Source: Flavimarina sp. Hel_I_48
Lineage (GTDB): Bacteria; Bacteroidota; Bacteroidia; Flavobacteriales; Flavobacteriaceae
Length of the DNA: 64,000 nucleotides
Direction of reading: 5' to 3'
NCBI RefSeq assembly: GCF_000733945.1
Contig: NZ_JPOL01000002.1
Coordinates: 10,001 to 74,000 of the forward strand
Below, in pieces: positions 29,575 to 38,121 of this stretch. The notes beneath the pieces are model-generated. The model saw nothing but the letters and a program-made list of their open reading frames with translations. It did not search any database and was not told where the DNA came from. Made by a program: the position numbers and the translations under genes. Each line of letters opens with the position of its first letter. The stretch's first letter is position 1.

Positions 29575-30086
29575 TGAGAAATTTTAGATCTTACATTAAA
29601 TATATTCATTAGTCAAAAGCTTTATTGCTTGATTACTATAATGAAAATAGAACAGCGGAAAAAATTTAATACTGTCTTTTAAACGTATATAAATAACCTA
29701 TCTTTCAGTTTGGAAATAGCTGCAATTTTGCTATTTCAATTCTGCAAAAGGATGTTTTAGATTGAAGAAAATTATGAGAATTATATACGGCTTCGCCACA
29801 TAAGTCACATCTGTAAATGGAAACTTATGTTTATATTTTAAAATTCTTTTCCGTAAATGAGAAATAGATGTGATTTCCCAGTTTTTCTAAGGAAAGTTGG
29901 CTAAATTGATTAAATGTTACCTAAAACATAGGTGACAATTGCCAATTATAGTGATCTCTTTTATTCACTTATCGATTAAATACATGATTTCATCTATAGC
30001 CAAAAGGTATCTGGCGAAATCTTAGTTTATCTAATTTATTGTTGATAATTATTATATCATTTGACATTTGGTTAATCTCATACTCT
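29575..30086 (-). other. long untranslated region between antiterminator gene and polysaccharide genes
   Basis: This 512-nt AT-rich stretch has no convincing ORF and no TANNTTTG promoter on the coding strand. It holds a hairpin at 29916-29936 with 8-nt arms GTTACCTA and TAGGTGAC (one G-U pair, 5-nt loop). A leader of this size between an UpxY-like gene and the genes it serves is where such a factor would load onto RNA polymerase, but I cannot recognise a known recruitment element. Confidence 0.45.
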
Positions 30087-30560
30087 TTAAGCAAATTCTC
30101 TGACATTGACCTGTACAACGACTCCCAACTCTTTAAGGATCATTCTTATGGTCGCTTTGCCCACCTTTTGTATCTGTGCTTCTCTACCTTTTAAGACACC
30201 CTTATTAATAGTGATTCTGTCTCCAGCTTTATACTGTGATATAGCTACATCATCTATTTCATCACTTTCAAGCCAGTCTTTTAACGTGGCTATTTCCTTC
30301 TCGCGTACGATGGCTGGTTTGCCCAGCCAGAAGAGATAACGCACCACTCCAGGTACGTCAAAGACGAGACTACGTTCTTTTTCTGATAATTTGACGAAGA
30401 CATATGAGGTAAATAAAGGAATATCAACTTGCTTTTTTCTATCGCTCCATTGTCTGGTTTCTTTGCGACAAGGTGCATAAGCTTCAACGTCCAAGTCTGA
30501 AAGTTGCTCACATACCTTAATTTCCTGTTTGGGTTTTACATAGACTACAAACCAATTCAT
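30087..30560 (-). CDS. NusG/RfaH-like antiterminator (UpxY-type)
   Basis: Starting at ATG 30560, the 157-residue protein opens MNWFVVYVKPKQEIKVCEQL, the usual UpxY/RfaH beginning; an upstream in-frame ATG at 30602 would add 14 residues that look unlike the family. The NGN domain (PLFTSYVFVKLSEKERSLVFDVPGVVRYLFWLGKPAIVREKEI) is followed by a KOW-like part (AGDRITINKGVLKGREAQIQKVGKATIRMIL). Such proteins travel with RNA polymerase and let it read long polysaccharide operons. It is the first gene of the locus, followed by a 512-nt leader. Confidence 0.9.
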   Translation of the reverse strand: MNWFVVYVKPKQEIKVCEQLSDLDVEAYAPCRKETRQWSDRKKQVDIPLFTSYVFVKLSEKERSLVFDVPGVVRYLFWLGKPAIVREKEIATLKDWLESDEIDDVAISQYKAGDRITINKGVLKGREAQIQKVGKATIRMILKELGVVVQVNVREFA

Positions 30561-30754
30561 AAAATTTGGGGTTTTAGGGGTTTTATAATAAATCCAAAAC
30601 ATAGCGGAGTTATTTATAAGTGCGAAAATTATATATATTTTAAGTATTAGAAATAGGAAAAGTTAAAAAATTCAATATTTTTCGACAAAACCATCAATAG
30701 GAAGGATAAATGGTTTTGTAGGTAAAATACTATTTATTCAATTAATCTAAATAG

Positions 30755-30782
30755 CAAAAACCACTTAAGTAAGTGGTTTTTG
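30755..30782. terminator. bidirectional intrinsic terminator downstream of the uxuA-SDR pair
   Basis: Perfect 13-bp arms CAAAAACCACTTA (30755-30767) and TAAGTGGTTTTTG (30770-30782) with T-rich ends on both strands. It lies 24 nt after the stop of the SDR gene, so it should end that transcript and insulate it from the polysaccharide operon. Confidence 0.85.
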
Positions 30783-30806
30783 TTATTAGAAAAATCTTAC
30801 CTCACT

Positions 30807-31613
30807 TTACACCCCGCTAAAGGCATTAAACCCTCCATCTACCGGAATCACGGTACCGGTAACAAATGCTGAGCCGCTTCCGGCCAACCACAAAGCTACC
30901 CCTTGTAATTCTTCAGGTTTACCGAAGCGCTTCATGGGTGTTTGTGCCGTAATGGTATTTCCGCGGTCTGTGAGTGAACCATCTGGCTGCAGCAAAAGAT
31001 CCCGATTCTGATCTCCCACAAAAAACCCTGGTGCAATGGCATTTACCCTAAGACCATCGCCATATTTCTGTGCCATTTCAACAGCTAGCCATTTTGTAAA
31101 ATTATCAATTCCCGCTTTTGCGGCAGAATAACCTACCACACGGGTAATCGCACTCTGCGCGGCCATTGAGGATATATTAATAATACTTCCTTTCTTGTGT
31201 TCCGCCAGGATCTCTCCAAATATAAAACTTGGTAACACCGTTCCCTTTAGGTTGAGATCTGTAACAGCGCTAAAGTCATCTAGTGAAAGGTCAAAAAACG
31301 TCTGCTCTGGACCAATTGTGGCTCCTTTGCGGTTGCCACCGGCCGCATTAACCAGAATATCAAGTCCTCCCCACTGCTTTAGTAATTTATCTTTTGCAAG
31401 ATTTAGGGACTTTTTGTCAAGAACGTCTGCAACCAGTGCTAAGGCTTCCCCTCCATTTTTTTCAATCTTTTGAACAGCTTCGTTTACCGTTTCTTCTGTC
31501 CTTCCAAGAATCGCAACTTTTACATCCTCTGCTGCAAGTCCGTCTGCGATGGCACCTCCTAAAACTCCGTTACCACCGGTGATCAACGCTATTTTGCCTT
31601 GTAAATCAAACAT
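30807..31613 (-). CDS. SDR-family D-mannonate/fructuronate oxidoreductase
   Basis: This 268-residue short-chain dehydrogenase has the cofactor motif ITGGNGVLGGAIA (about residues 10-22), the NAAG motif (LVNAAGGNRKG), the catalytic Ser-x-Tyr-x3-Lys set (INISSMAAQ; YSAAKAG) and the closing GTVIPVDGGF. Proteins of this type directly beside uxuA act as the NAD(P)H-dependent fructuronate reductase that makes mannonate. Starting 18 nt after uxuA on the same strand, it probably forms a two-gene operon for hexuronate catabolism. The substrate is inferred from this context. Confidence 0.85.
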   Translation of the reverse strand: MFDLQGKIALITGGNGVLGGAIADGLAAEDVKVAILGRTEETVNEAVQKIEKNGGEALALVADVLDKKSLNLAKDKLLKQWGGLDILVNAAGGNRKGATIGPEQTFFDLSLDDFSAVTDLNLKGTVLPSFIFGEILAEHKKGSIINISSMAAQSAITRVVGYSAAKAGIDNFTKWLAVEMAQKYGDGLRVNAIAPGFFVGDQNRDLLLQPDGSLTDRGNTITAQTPMKRFGKPEELQGVALWLAGSGSAFVTGTVIPVDGGFNAFSGV

Positions 31614-31631
31614 TCTTTAATTTTCTATTTG

Positions 31632-32825
31632 TTAATTAGTTGTTTTGCTAAAAATTATGCCTCGTTCCAGTCCGCGCAATTCTGCCAGTCCACGTAGTCG
31701 TCCTATAGCAGAATAACCGGGATACGTTGTTTTACTCAAGTCATCAAGCATTTGGTGCCCGTGATCTGGTCGCATGGGAAGGGGTTTTCTATTGTGTTTT
31801 TGCTGATTCTCGTAAAAAGCATTAACCAGTTTTTCCATACCGGCACTGCCTTCTAAGTGATCCGCTTCATAAAACTGAACATCAGAATCGTGATGCACAG
31901 ACCGTAAATGGACAAAATGAATACGCTCATAAAAACGGTTTATAAGTTCCACCAGATCGTTTTTTTGTGAAGCACCCAGACTACCGCTACAAAAAGTAAG
32001 TCCATTTGCCGTTTGAGGTACGGCTTCAAAAATTTCAGTTAAGTCTGCCGCATTGCCCACCACTCGAGGTAATCCAAAAACAGACCACGGTGGATCGTCT
32101 GGATGAATGGCCAGATCAACGCCAAGGTCATGCACTATGGGAATAACTTTCCGGAGAAAATAAATCAGGTTTTCCCTTAATTTTTCGGCAGAAATGCCTG
32201 AATAATCCGCTAGGCCTTTTTTCAGTTTTTCCAGGGTGAATCCCTTTTGATCACCAGGAAGTGCCATTAATAGGCTATTTTTCAGAATTTCAAGTTCCTC
32301 TTGTTTTATATTTTTAAACTTTACTTCGGCTTGCTGTAGAATTTCTGGGCTATAGCTCTCTTCTGCTCCTTCCCTCTTTAATATATATCTGTCAAATATA
32401 GCGAGATCAATAGCATTGTAACACAAGGCTTTGCTACCATCTCCTAGCTGGTAGCTTACATTGGTACGCAACCAGTCAAGTACGGGCATAAAATTGTAGC
32501 AAATAGTCTTTACGCCACAAGCTGCCAGGTTTTCAAGGCTTGTAATGTAATTATCTATATAGAGGTCGCGATCTTCCCTACCCTGTTTGATATGCTCATG
32601 AACGGGCAGGCTTTCCACCACATTCCAGTGCAACTCAAAAGGCAATTCAGTATTGCTATTGTCAAGTAGTTCTATATGTTTCTTTATGGCAGCCACCGGC
32701 CATACGTCTCCTACCGGTATATCATGCAGCGAAGTTACCACCCCGTGGGCCCCGGCTTGTTTTATGTCTGAAAGGGATACGGAATCTTTAGGCCCGTACC
32801 ACCGCCAACTTTGTTCAAAAATCAT
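31632..32825 (-). CDS. uxuA: mannonate dehydratase
   Basis: This 397-residue enzyme dehydrates D-mannonate to 2-keto-3-deoxygluconate. It begins with FEQSWRWYGPKDSVSLSDIKQAGAHGVVTSLHDIPVG and contains CYNFMPVLDWLRT, LAIHPDDPPWSVFGLPRVV, FCSGSLGASQKND, FVHLRSVHHD and MRPDHGHQM, the metal-binding and catalytic blocks of UxuA. Length is normal. It leads a two-gene unit with the SDR oxidoreductase, and a 16-bp palindrome 48 nt upstream is an operator candidate. Confidence 0.96.
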   Translation of the reverse strand: MIFEQSWRWYGPKDSVSLSDIKQAGAHGVVTSLHDIPVGDVWPVAAIKKHIELLDNSNTELPFELHWNVVESLPVHEHIKQGREDRDLYIDNYITSLENLAACGVKTICYNFMPVLDWLRTNVSYQLGDGSKALCYNAIDLAIFDRYILKREGAEESYSPEILQQAEVKFKNIKQEELEILKNSLLMALPGDQKGFTLEKLKKGLADYSGISAEKLRENLIYFLRKVIPIVHDLGVDLAIHPDDPPWSVFGLPRVVGNAADLTEIFEAVPQTANGLTFCSGSLGASQKNDLVELINRFYERIHFVHLRSVHHDSDVQFYEADHLEGSAGMEKLVNAFYENQQKHNRKPLPMRPDHGHQMLDDLSKTTYPGYSAIGRLRGLAELRGLERGIIFSKTTN

Positions 32826-32873
32826 AGTTGTTGCTATATCGTTATATTATTTTCAGTCTAAAATATCAATTAT

Positions 32874-32889
32874 TGAACGTTTACGTTCA
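32874..32889. promoter_or_regulatory. palindromic operator candidate upstream of uxuA
   Basis: TGAACGTTTACGTTCA has perfect 7-bp arms (TGAACGT/ACGTTCA) around a TT centre. It lies between the divergent uxuA and DUF885 genes, 48 nt from the uxuA start. The ACGTT half resembles operators of LacI-family regulators in Bacteroidota. No regulator gene is adjacent. The rest of this 332-nt intergenic stretch shows nothing else I can name. Confidence 0.55.
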
Positions 32890-33157
32890 TCTTTATAGAG
32901 AAATCTTTAAAATAGGTTCTTAGTACTCCCTCAGGTCATTTAATTAGTATCTTTTTATTGAGAGTCAAGGATTATTTCGAAAGAGAACATGAACGGATCG
33001 TGAGGGGATAATTTTCAAATAAAAATCATTTTTGATCCTTAGCTAACAAACCTTTCCAACATTTTCCAATTTTATTTTTCATAGCTTCTTCTTAGTCCAA
33101 ACTCATAAACATGGGCAGTGCATTTTTCCTATCTTTAGCGCTTTAAAAACCATAACT

Positions 33158-34948
33158 ATGATAAAAAAATCCCTTCTTGTTGTAACGTTGATTGCCAGCT
33201 GCATATCCTGCAATACTAAATCAACCGATACGACTGACACGCGTGCCGTAAGCGTAAAATTTGATTCCATTCTGGAAAATTATTACGAAGACGGACTAAA
33301 ACTCAACCCCATCAACGCCACAACTTCTGGCGATATGCGCTTCAATGATCAATTCCCTAATTTTCTTTCTGAAAATTACCGGGATAGTCTCAAAAGCTAT
33401 TATGAGCGCTATCAAGATGCAGCGCAGGACATAGATAAATCCGCATTAAGTGCTACCGAGCAACTTTCTCAAAAAATCCTATTGTGGGAATGTGAATTAA
33501 ACCTAGAGACCCTTACGTTTGACAAAGATAAATACATGCCTATAGATCAAATGTGGTCTGTAAACTTGTTTATGGGACAGCTTGCCAGCGGTGCGGGTTC
33601 TCAGCCTTTTAAAACCGTACAGGATTATGAAAACTGGCTCAACCGCGTAGATGGCTTTCTGGAATGGCTCAACACTGCGGAAGCCAATATGCGCAAAGGA
33701 ATGGAAAAAGGTTATGTACTGCCTCAATCGCTTATCAGAAAGGTCATCCCTCAAATGGAAGCAATGACTGATGAAGATATGGAAAGTCATCTTTTTTATG
33801 GGCCTGTGCTTAATTTCCCGAAAGATTTTAGCGCTGCCGAAAAAGAAAGAATAAGCGGTCAGTTTGAAGAAATGATAAGCCAAAAGGTGATTCCCGCTTA
33901 TCAGGAAATGCACGATTTCCTGAAATCAGAATATTTGCCCAAAGGAAGGGAAAGTAGCGGAATTAGTGATATTCCTGGTGGTGCCGATTATTATGACCAT
34001 CAGATAAAACTTTATACCACCACAGAAATGAGCGCAGATCAAATTCATCAACTAGGTCTTGATGAAGTGGAGCGTATTTCTTCAGAAATGGAAAAAGTGA
34101 AGGAACAGGTCGGCTTCGAAGGTGATTTGATTGCCTTTTTTAACGATGTTCGGGAAAATAAAAAATTAATGCCTTATAAAAGTCCGAAAGAAATTATTTC
34201 CCATTTCAATGAAATCAAAAGTACCGTAGAACCCAACCTGGACAAACTTTTCAGCATTAAACCTAAAACCGCTTTCGAAGTACGTCGTACGGAAGAATTC
34301 AGGGAAAATTCTGCGAGTGCAGAGTACAACCCTGGTTCGCTTGATGGTACGCGCCCTGGTATTTTTTACGTTCCGGTACCAGACGCCGCCGCTTATAATG
34401 TATATGGCGATGAGTCTTTATTTTTACACGAAGCGATCCCAGGCCATCACTATCAAGTCTCGCTTACACAGGAAAGCACCACCTTACCAGAATTTAGAAA
34501 AACCCTTTGGTACAGTGGCTATGGTGAAGGCTGGGCATTATACTCAGAATCTTTGGGCAAAGAACTCGGTCTTTATACAGATCCCTATCAGTATTTTGGT
34601 ATGCTGGGAGCAGAAATGCACCGTGCCGTGCGACTTGTAGTTGATACGGGATTGCATAGCAAAGGCTGGTCGCGCGAGAAAGCGATACAGTATTCCCTTG
34701 ATCACGAAGCAGAATCCAGAGCCAGCGTTACTGCTGAAATTGAGCGTTATATGGCGAATCCAGGCCAAGCGCTTTCTTATAAAATTGGCCAACTTAAGAT
34801 TCAGGAATTGCGCGATCGTGCAAAGGAAAAGTTGGGTGCAGCTTTTGATATTCGGGAGTACCATACACAGGTTTTGGAAACTGGTGGTATCCCTTTGGCG
34901 TTGTTAGAAGAAAAAATAGACAAGTGGATTGATGAAGGCAAACATTAG
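33158..34948 (+). CDS. DUF885-family lipoprotein, probable metallopeptidase-like
   Basis: This 596-residue protein has a lipoprotein signal (cysteine 15 or 18 in LIASCISCN) and belongs to the DUF885 family. The conserved block ESLFLHEAIPGHHYQ (about residues 421-435) supplies a gluzincin-like HExxxxH-type set, followed by WYSGYGEGWALYSESLGKELGLY and an arginine/histidine-rich C-terminal part. Family members are thought to be zinc peptidases, but substrates are largely unknown. It is a single gene, divergent from uxuA. Confidence 0.88.
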   Translation: MIKKSLLVVTLIASCISCNTKSTDTTDTRAVSVKFDSILENYYEDGLKLNPINATTSGDMRFNDQFPNFLSENYRDSLKSYYERYQDAAQDIDKSALSATEQLSQKILLWECELNLETLTFDKDKYMPIDQMWSVNLFMGQLASGAGSQPFKTVQDYENWLNRVDGFLEWLNTAEANMRKGMEKGYVLPQSLIRKVIPQMEAMTDEDMESHLFYGPVLNFPKDFSAAEKERISGQFEEMISQKVIPAYQEMHDFLKSEYLPKGRESSGISDIPGGADYYDHQIKLYTTTEMSADQIHQLGLDEVERISSEMEKVKEQVGFEGDLIAFFNDVRENKKLMPYKSPKEIISHFNEIKSTVEPNLDKLFSIKPKTAFEVRRTEEFRENSASAEYNPGSLDGTRPGIFYVPVPDAAAYNVYGDESLFLHEAIPGHHYQVSLTQESTTLPEFRKTLWYSGYGEGWALYSESLGKELGLYTDPYQYFGMLGAEMHRAVRLVVDTGLHSKGWSREKAIQYSLDHEAESRASVTAEIERYMANPGQALSYKIGQLKIQELRDRAKEKLGAAFDIREYHTQVLETGGIPLALLEEKIDKWIDEGKH

Positions 34949-35034
34949 TGGAATAGCCGGAAAGTTTCCTAAACCAGACCTAATCCATATTAACAAAAAC
35001 TGAATTGCTCGATTTTTGGGCTGTTTTTTCGCCT

Positions 35035-35162
35035 ATTTAATCGCTTTTGGACGTTACCCTGCGGGGTCGGGCTTTACGTTGCAATCTTTTTATTCGTCCC
35101 TCACAAAAAGGCCTCCTTCCCGGAGGGGCATGCAAAGTCACTACAATCCCTAACGCAAAACA
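35035..35162. repeat. intergenic element resembling a dispersed Bacteroidota repeat
   Basis: The segment with TTGGACGTTACCCTGCGGGG, TCGGGCTTTACGTTGCAATC, CGTCCCTCACAAAAAGGCC and ACAATCCCTAACGCA is GC-richer than its flanks. I recall closely similar text (GGGTCGGGC..., GCAATC, GTCCCTCACAAAAAGG, CAATCCCTAACGC) in intergenic regions of many Bacteroidota genomes. It contains small hairpins (CCTCC-TTCCC-GGAGG). No coding capacity is evident. The function is unknown to me. Confidence 0.5.
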
Positions 35163-35220
35163 CATTTCAAACTAGGGCCGCTTTTTTGAATGTTACGATA
35201 GGTATAGAACTTACTTCTGG

Positions 35221-35264
35221 TTCCCGCAGCATAAAGCCCTCCCCCCTTTCGAGAAGTGCGGGAA
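35221..35264. terminator. hairpin between convergent genes, possible terminator
   Basis: Perfect 8-bp arms TTCCCGCA (35221-35228) and TGCGGGAA (35257-35264) surround a 28-nt loop, close to the 3' end of the large glycosidase gene and after the DUF885 gene. The long loop and lack of a T tract make a classical terminator role uncertain. Confidence 0.3.
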
Positions 35265-35269
35265 TGGTT

Positions 35270-37858
35270 TTACTCCAGCCGCACGCTGCGAACAGATAGA
35301 TCATGTTGCCGTTGCTGTTCTTGTTCGTTCAGATATGGACCTATTGAAAACTGGAGCGCTTCCGCATGCTCCAGTACAAAATTTCCTGAATTTGTGTGTT
35401 CAAAATAATAAGGCAAAAAACCAGGATAAGGCCGCGGCAAAGTCACGGTCTTAACCGGTTTTAGATCACTTAAAGTAATCGTGTACTCTTCTTTTCCCTC
35501 AGAAAGTGTGATGGTCTTGCCGTACGCGGCACCATTTTTTAACAGCAGCGCCACTTGCAGTTTTTCGGGTTTTTCAGATAAAGATTTCGCCTTTATAATC
35601 AGTTTCTCTTTTCCTTTTAGCAGTTCTTGCTGCTTTTCGACCTTCTTATTAAAATTATATAGAAACGAATAATCGTAGATAGAATCACCATTTTTGGTCA
35701 GGGTTTCCTCATTTACGAGTTTTTTGATACGGAATACATATTCTGCTTCGCCCGGCACATTGGTAGGTACCAACTCATTTTCTGGCTGCCAACCCCTAAC
35801 GAGATTTTTAGAATCCTGTGCAGCGTTAAAGAGGTAAACGGCCCCTAAATTATCGCGTACGGGTATTTCGTAAGTGTCTTTCGCATAAAAATCCCAATCG
35901 CCCGGTGACCCTTTAACGCCTGCCGGAAATGTGTAAGTCCCTTCTGCGGTCTGCACAATGATCCTATACTTTAAAAACCCAGGTCTTAGCACTTCCGCAG
36001 GGACTTTTGCCGAATATGAATATCCTTTTTCATTGTTCAGATCTATGGCTTTGTACATATTCCCATTTTGCAGATAAGCCTCTACCCTATTTATTTTGTA
36101 TTTGGAAACCATGGTTGCAGATATCTCAAAATTTACCGTATCATGAATCATTCTTGCTGGTTCGTGATGCACGTAGGTTTGATTTACATTGGTTTTTGGT
36201 GCGGTAAATTCATGAAGTTCCAAATTGCCTATCATCTTTTTTTTATCGCTGTCATAATTGGTATTTTCTGCCTGTAATAAATATGTTCCCGGTAGGATTT
36301 CAAAGCTGTTTCCTGAAATTTCAGGGTTAAAATCGTTTCCTTCATTTAGGGCATTAATGCTGAATTTTTGACCTAAATCGGGCAATTTCACCTGCATTTG
36401 CCTTGTTTTCCATTTTATTACGGCCACTTTCTTCTCAACGCTATTACTGCCAAAGGGATTGCCTAACATAATGGCATCGGGCAGTACTTCCAAGCGCCAA
36501 AGGCCGTTTTCGAGCTTATCTAAAAAGTATGCCCCCGTACCGGAATAAACAACAACTTTAGAATCTCCAAAACCGGCTAAATGTTGCAGTTTTCTGGGCG
36601 ATTTTAGGTCGAATTCATTTGAATTTGTATAAATAAACTCTTCTTCGGTATTGTATATAGACAGATTTTTATCATAACTGATGGAGAAATCTCCAAATTC
36701 CAAATTGGTGGGAAACGTGCCATAATCACTATCCATGGGGATTTCATGAAAAATCCGGGAAGCGATCGCCAGCGCCAGCGCTTTTTGCGGCGTGTAGGCG
36801 AGGTTCATATAATGCGTATCATATTCTGTATTTGCAAAGGCCATAAAGGTGGGGTCGTAGGCAAACTGCGTGGCCAGCTGTATTCCCGCTTCGCGGAAAC
36901 TGCGCGCCATGATAGGGTACGTATAATTTTTCAATACATCGGCAGAATCAAATTCATAGACAATCTTTGCCGCGTTGTGTTTTTTAATCACATCATCAAA
37001 AGGGATGGTGTATTCATTAACGTTGGGGACTAAATTCCCTTCCAGTTCTTTCCCAAAACCCAGCCCGGTAGGATACCATTGAAAAGTCCCACCCTGAATA
37101 TCAGCATTAAAATAAGCCTCTTCAAGCGCAATACTGTGGCTTACATTATAAAAAATAGGTTTTTTGGTACCTGTGCTTCGCATGGCAGTGACCATTTTTT
37201 GAACAAAGTCTGTTACCTCTTCCGGTGTTCCGGTGTGGTGCGGCTCGTTGCTCACTTCAAAAGCGATCAGGTTGGGCTCGTTTTTATATGCTACGCCGGT
37301 ATATTGATTTTTGTGGTCTAGAAACTGGGCCAGATAATTTTCCTGCGCCTTGATCGCACCAGGGTCTGTCAGGCTGTTTTCCTTACCATATTTGTTTGTA
37401 AAACCAGGCGTGTTTTCATCAGGTTCGGGCCAGCCATTTCCCCAGTACGCGATGGGCGTAATTACAAAATTAATGTCGCGTTCTTTAAGTTTTTTTATCA
37501 AATAATCAAAAAGCTCCAGATGCTCATTTTCGATCAAATTGCCCAGACTATCACTTATTTCGGTATCCCAAACGTGCACACGGTACAAGTCAAAACCCAG
37601 GCGTGCAAAGTGATACACATCGTTATCTATGGCCTGCTTTATATCTATATTCAATTTTTGCGCGGTACGATAGGCGTGGGCAAAGGGCACGGTATAATTG
37701 GTACCAAAACCATGTACCTCCTTTTTAGTGCCGCCCCAGCGCAGAACGCCTTTTTTATCGACAAAAACGTCCTGTTTTTCTGCCGCTTTCTGGGCAAAAA
37801 CAGTGTTTGATTGATAAATACCGAAACAAATAAAAGCGAGGATTAAAAATGTTCTCAT
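35270..37858 (-). CDS. large secreted clan GH-A glycoside hydrolase (GH5-like)
   Basis: This 862-residue protein has a signal peptide (residues 1-23). The first 400 residues look like a (beta/alpha)8 hydrolase: GFGTNYTVPFAHA, FARLGFDLYRVHVWDTE, FVITPIAYWGNGWPEP, and the clan GH-A acid/base motif AFEVSNEPHHTG with Glu205; Glu302 in IVYEFDSADV is a candidate nucleophile. The remaining 450 residues form beta-rich accessory domains. The family number and substrate are uncertain; mannanase- or cellulase-like enzymes share this pattern. It stands alone, convergent with the DUF885 gene, outside the arabinan locus. Confidence 0.8.
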   Translation of the reverse strand: MRTFLILAFICFGIYQSNTVFAQKAAEKQDVFVDKKGVLRWGGTKKEVHGFGTNYTVPFAHAYRTAQKLNIDIKQAIDNDVYHFARLGFDLYRVHVWDTEISDSLGNLIENEHLELFDYLIKKLKERDINFVITPIAYWGNGWPEPDENTPGFTNKYGKENSLTDPGAIKAQENYLAQFLDHKNQYTGVAYKNEPNLIAFEVSNEPHHTGTPEEVTDFVQKMVTAMRSTGTKKPIFYNVSHSIALEEAYFNADIQGGTFQWYPTGLGFGKELEGNLVPNVNEYTIPFDDVIKKHNAAKIVYEFDSADVLKNYTYPIMARSFREAGIQLATQFAYDPTFMAFANTEYDTHYMNLAYTPQKALALAIASRIFHEIPMDSDYGTFPTNLEFGDFSISYDKNLSIYNTEEEFIYTNSNEFDLKSPRKLQHLAGFGDSKVVVYSGTGAYFLDKLENGLWRLEVLPDAIMLGNPFGSNSVEKKVAVIKWKTRQMQVKLPDLGQKFSINALNEGNDFNPEISGNSFEILPGTYLLQAENTNYDSDKKKMIGNLELHEFTAPKTNVNQTYVHHEPARMIHDTVNFEISATMVSKYKINRVEAYLQNGNMYKAIDLNNEKGYSYSAKVPAEVLRPGFLKYRIIVQTAEGTYTFPAGVKGSPGDWDFYAKDTYEIPVRDNLGAVYLFNAAQDSKNLVRGWQPENELVPTNVPGEAEYVFRIKKLVNEETLTKNGDSIYDYSFLYNFNKKVEKQQELLKGKEKLIIKAKSLSEKPEKLQVALLLKNGAAYGKTITLSEGKEEYTITLSDLKPVKTVTLPRPYPGFLPYYFEHTNSGNFVLEHAEALQFSIGPYLNEQEQQRQHDLSVRSVRLE

Positions 37859-37970
37859 AAAAAAAGTTTCCTATTTAAAATTCAAAGTTCAAAAGTCTAT
37901 TTAAATTACCGGAACAAAGGTTAAAAAGGATTAAACTTTTCTGAAATATTGAATGCTGAGATAGGAGTAT

Positions 37971-38023
37971 GCCCACCGTATGTTCAAATTTAAGACAATG
38001 AAATCTTAACTTTGAACATGGGC
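37971..38023. promoter_or_regulatory. long inverted repeat upstream of the ZIP transporter
   Basis: Arms TGTTCAAATTTAAGA (37981-37995) and TCTTAACTTTGAACA (38004-38018) match at 14 of 15 positions around an 8-nt loop; GCCCA (37971-37975) and TGGGC (38019-38023) can extend the pairing past a small bulge. The right arm contains TAACTTTG (38007-38014), which fits the -7 TANNTTTG element for the plus-strand transporter gene 100 nt downstream. It may be an operator overlapping the promoter or an RNA hairpin. Confidence 0.55.
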
Positions 38024-38121
38024 AACCTTCAAACGTTCCCAATGAGAGTATTTATTTCCAAAAAAACCTCGAAAATAGCCGGTTTTAAGGATTTTTTAAT
38101 TCAATTTTTAAAAATTATATA

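Noticed and set aside
33503..33913. 136-residue minus-strand frame
   Set aside because: It is antisense to the DUF885 gene and composed of reversed codons of that gene; no independent support.
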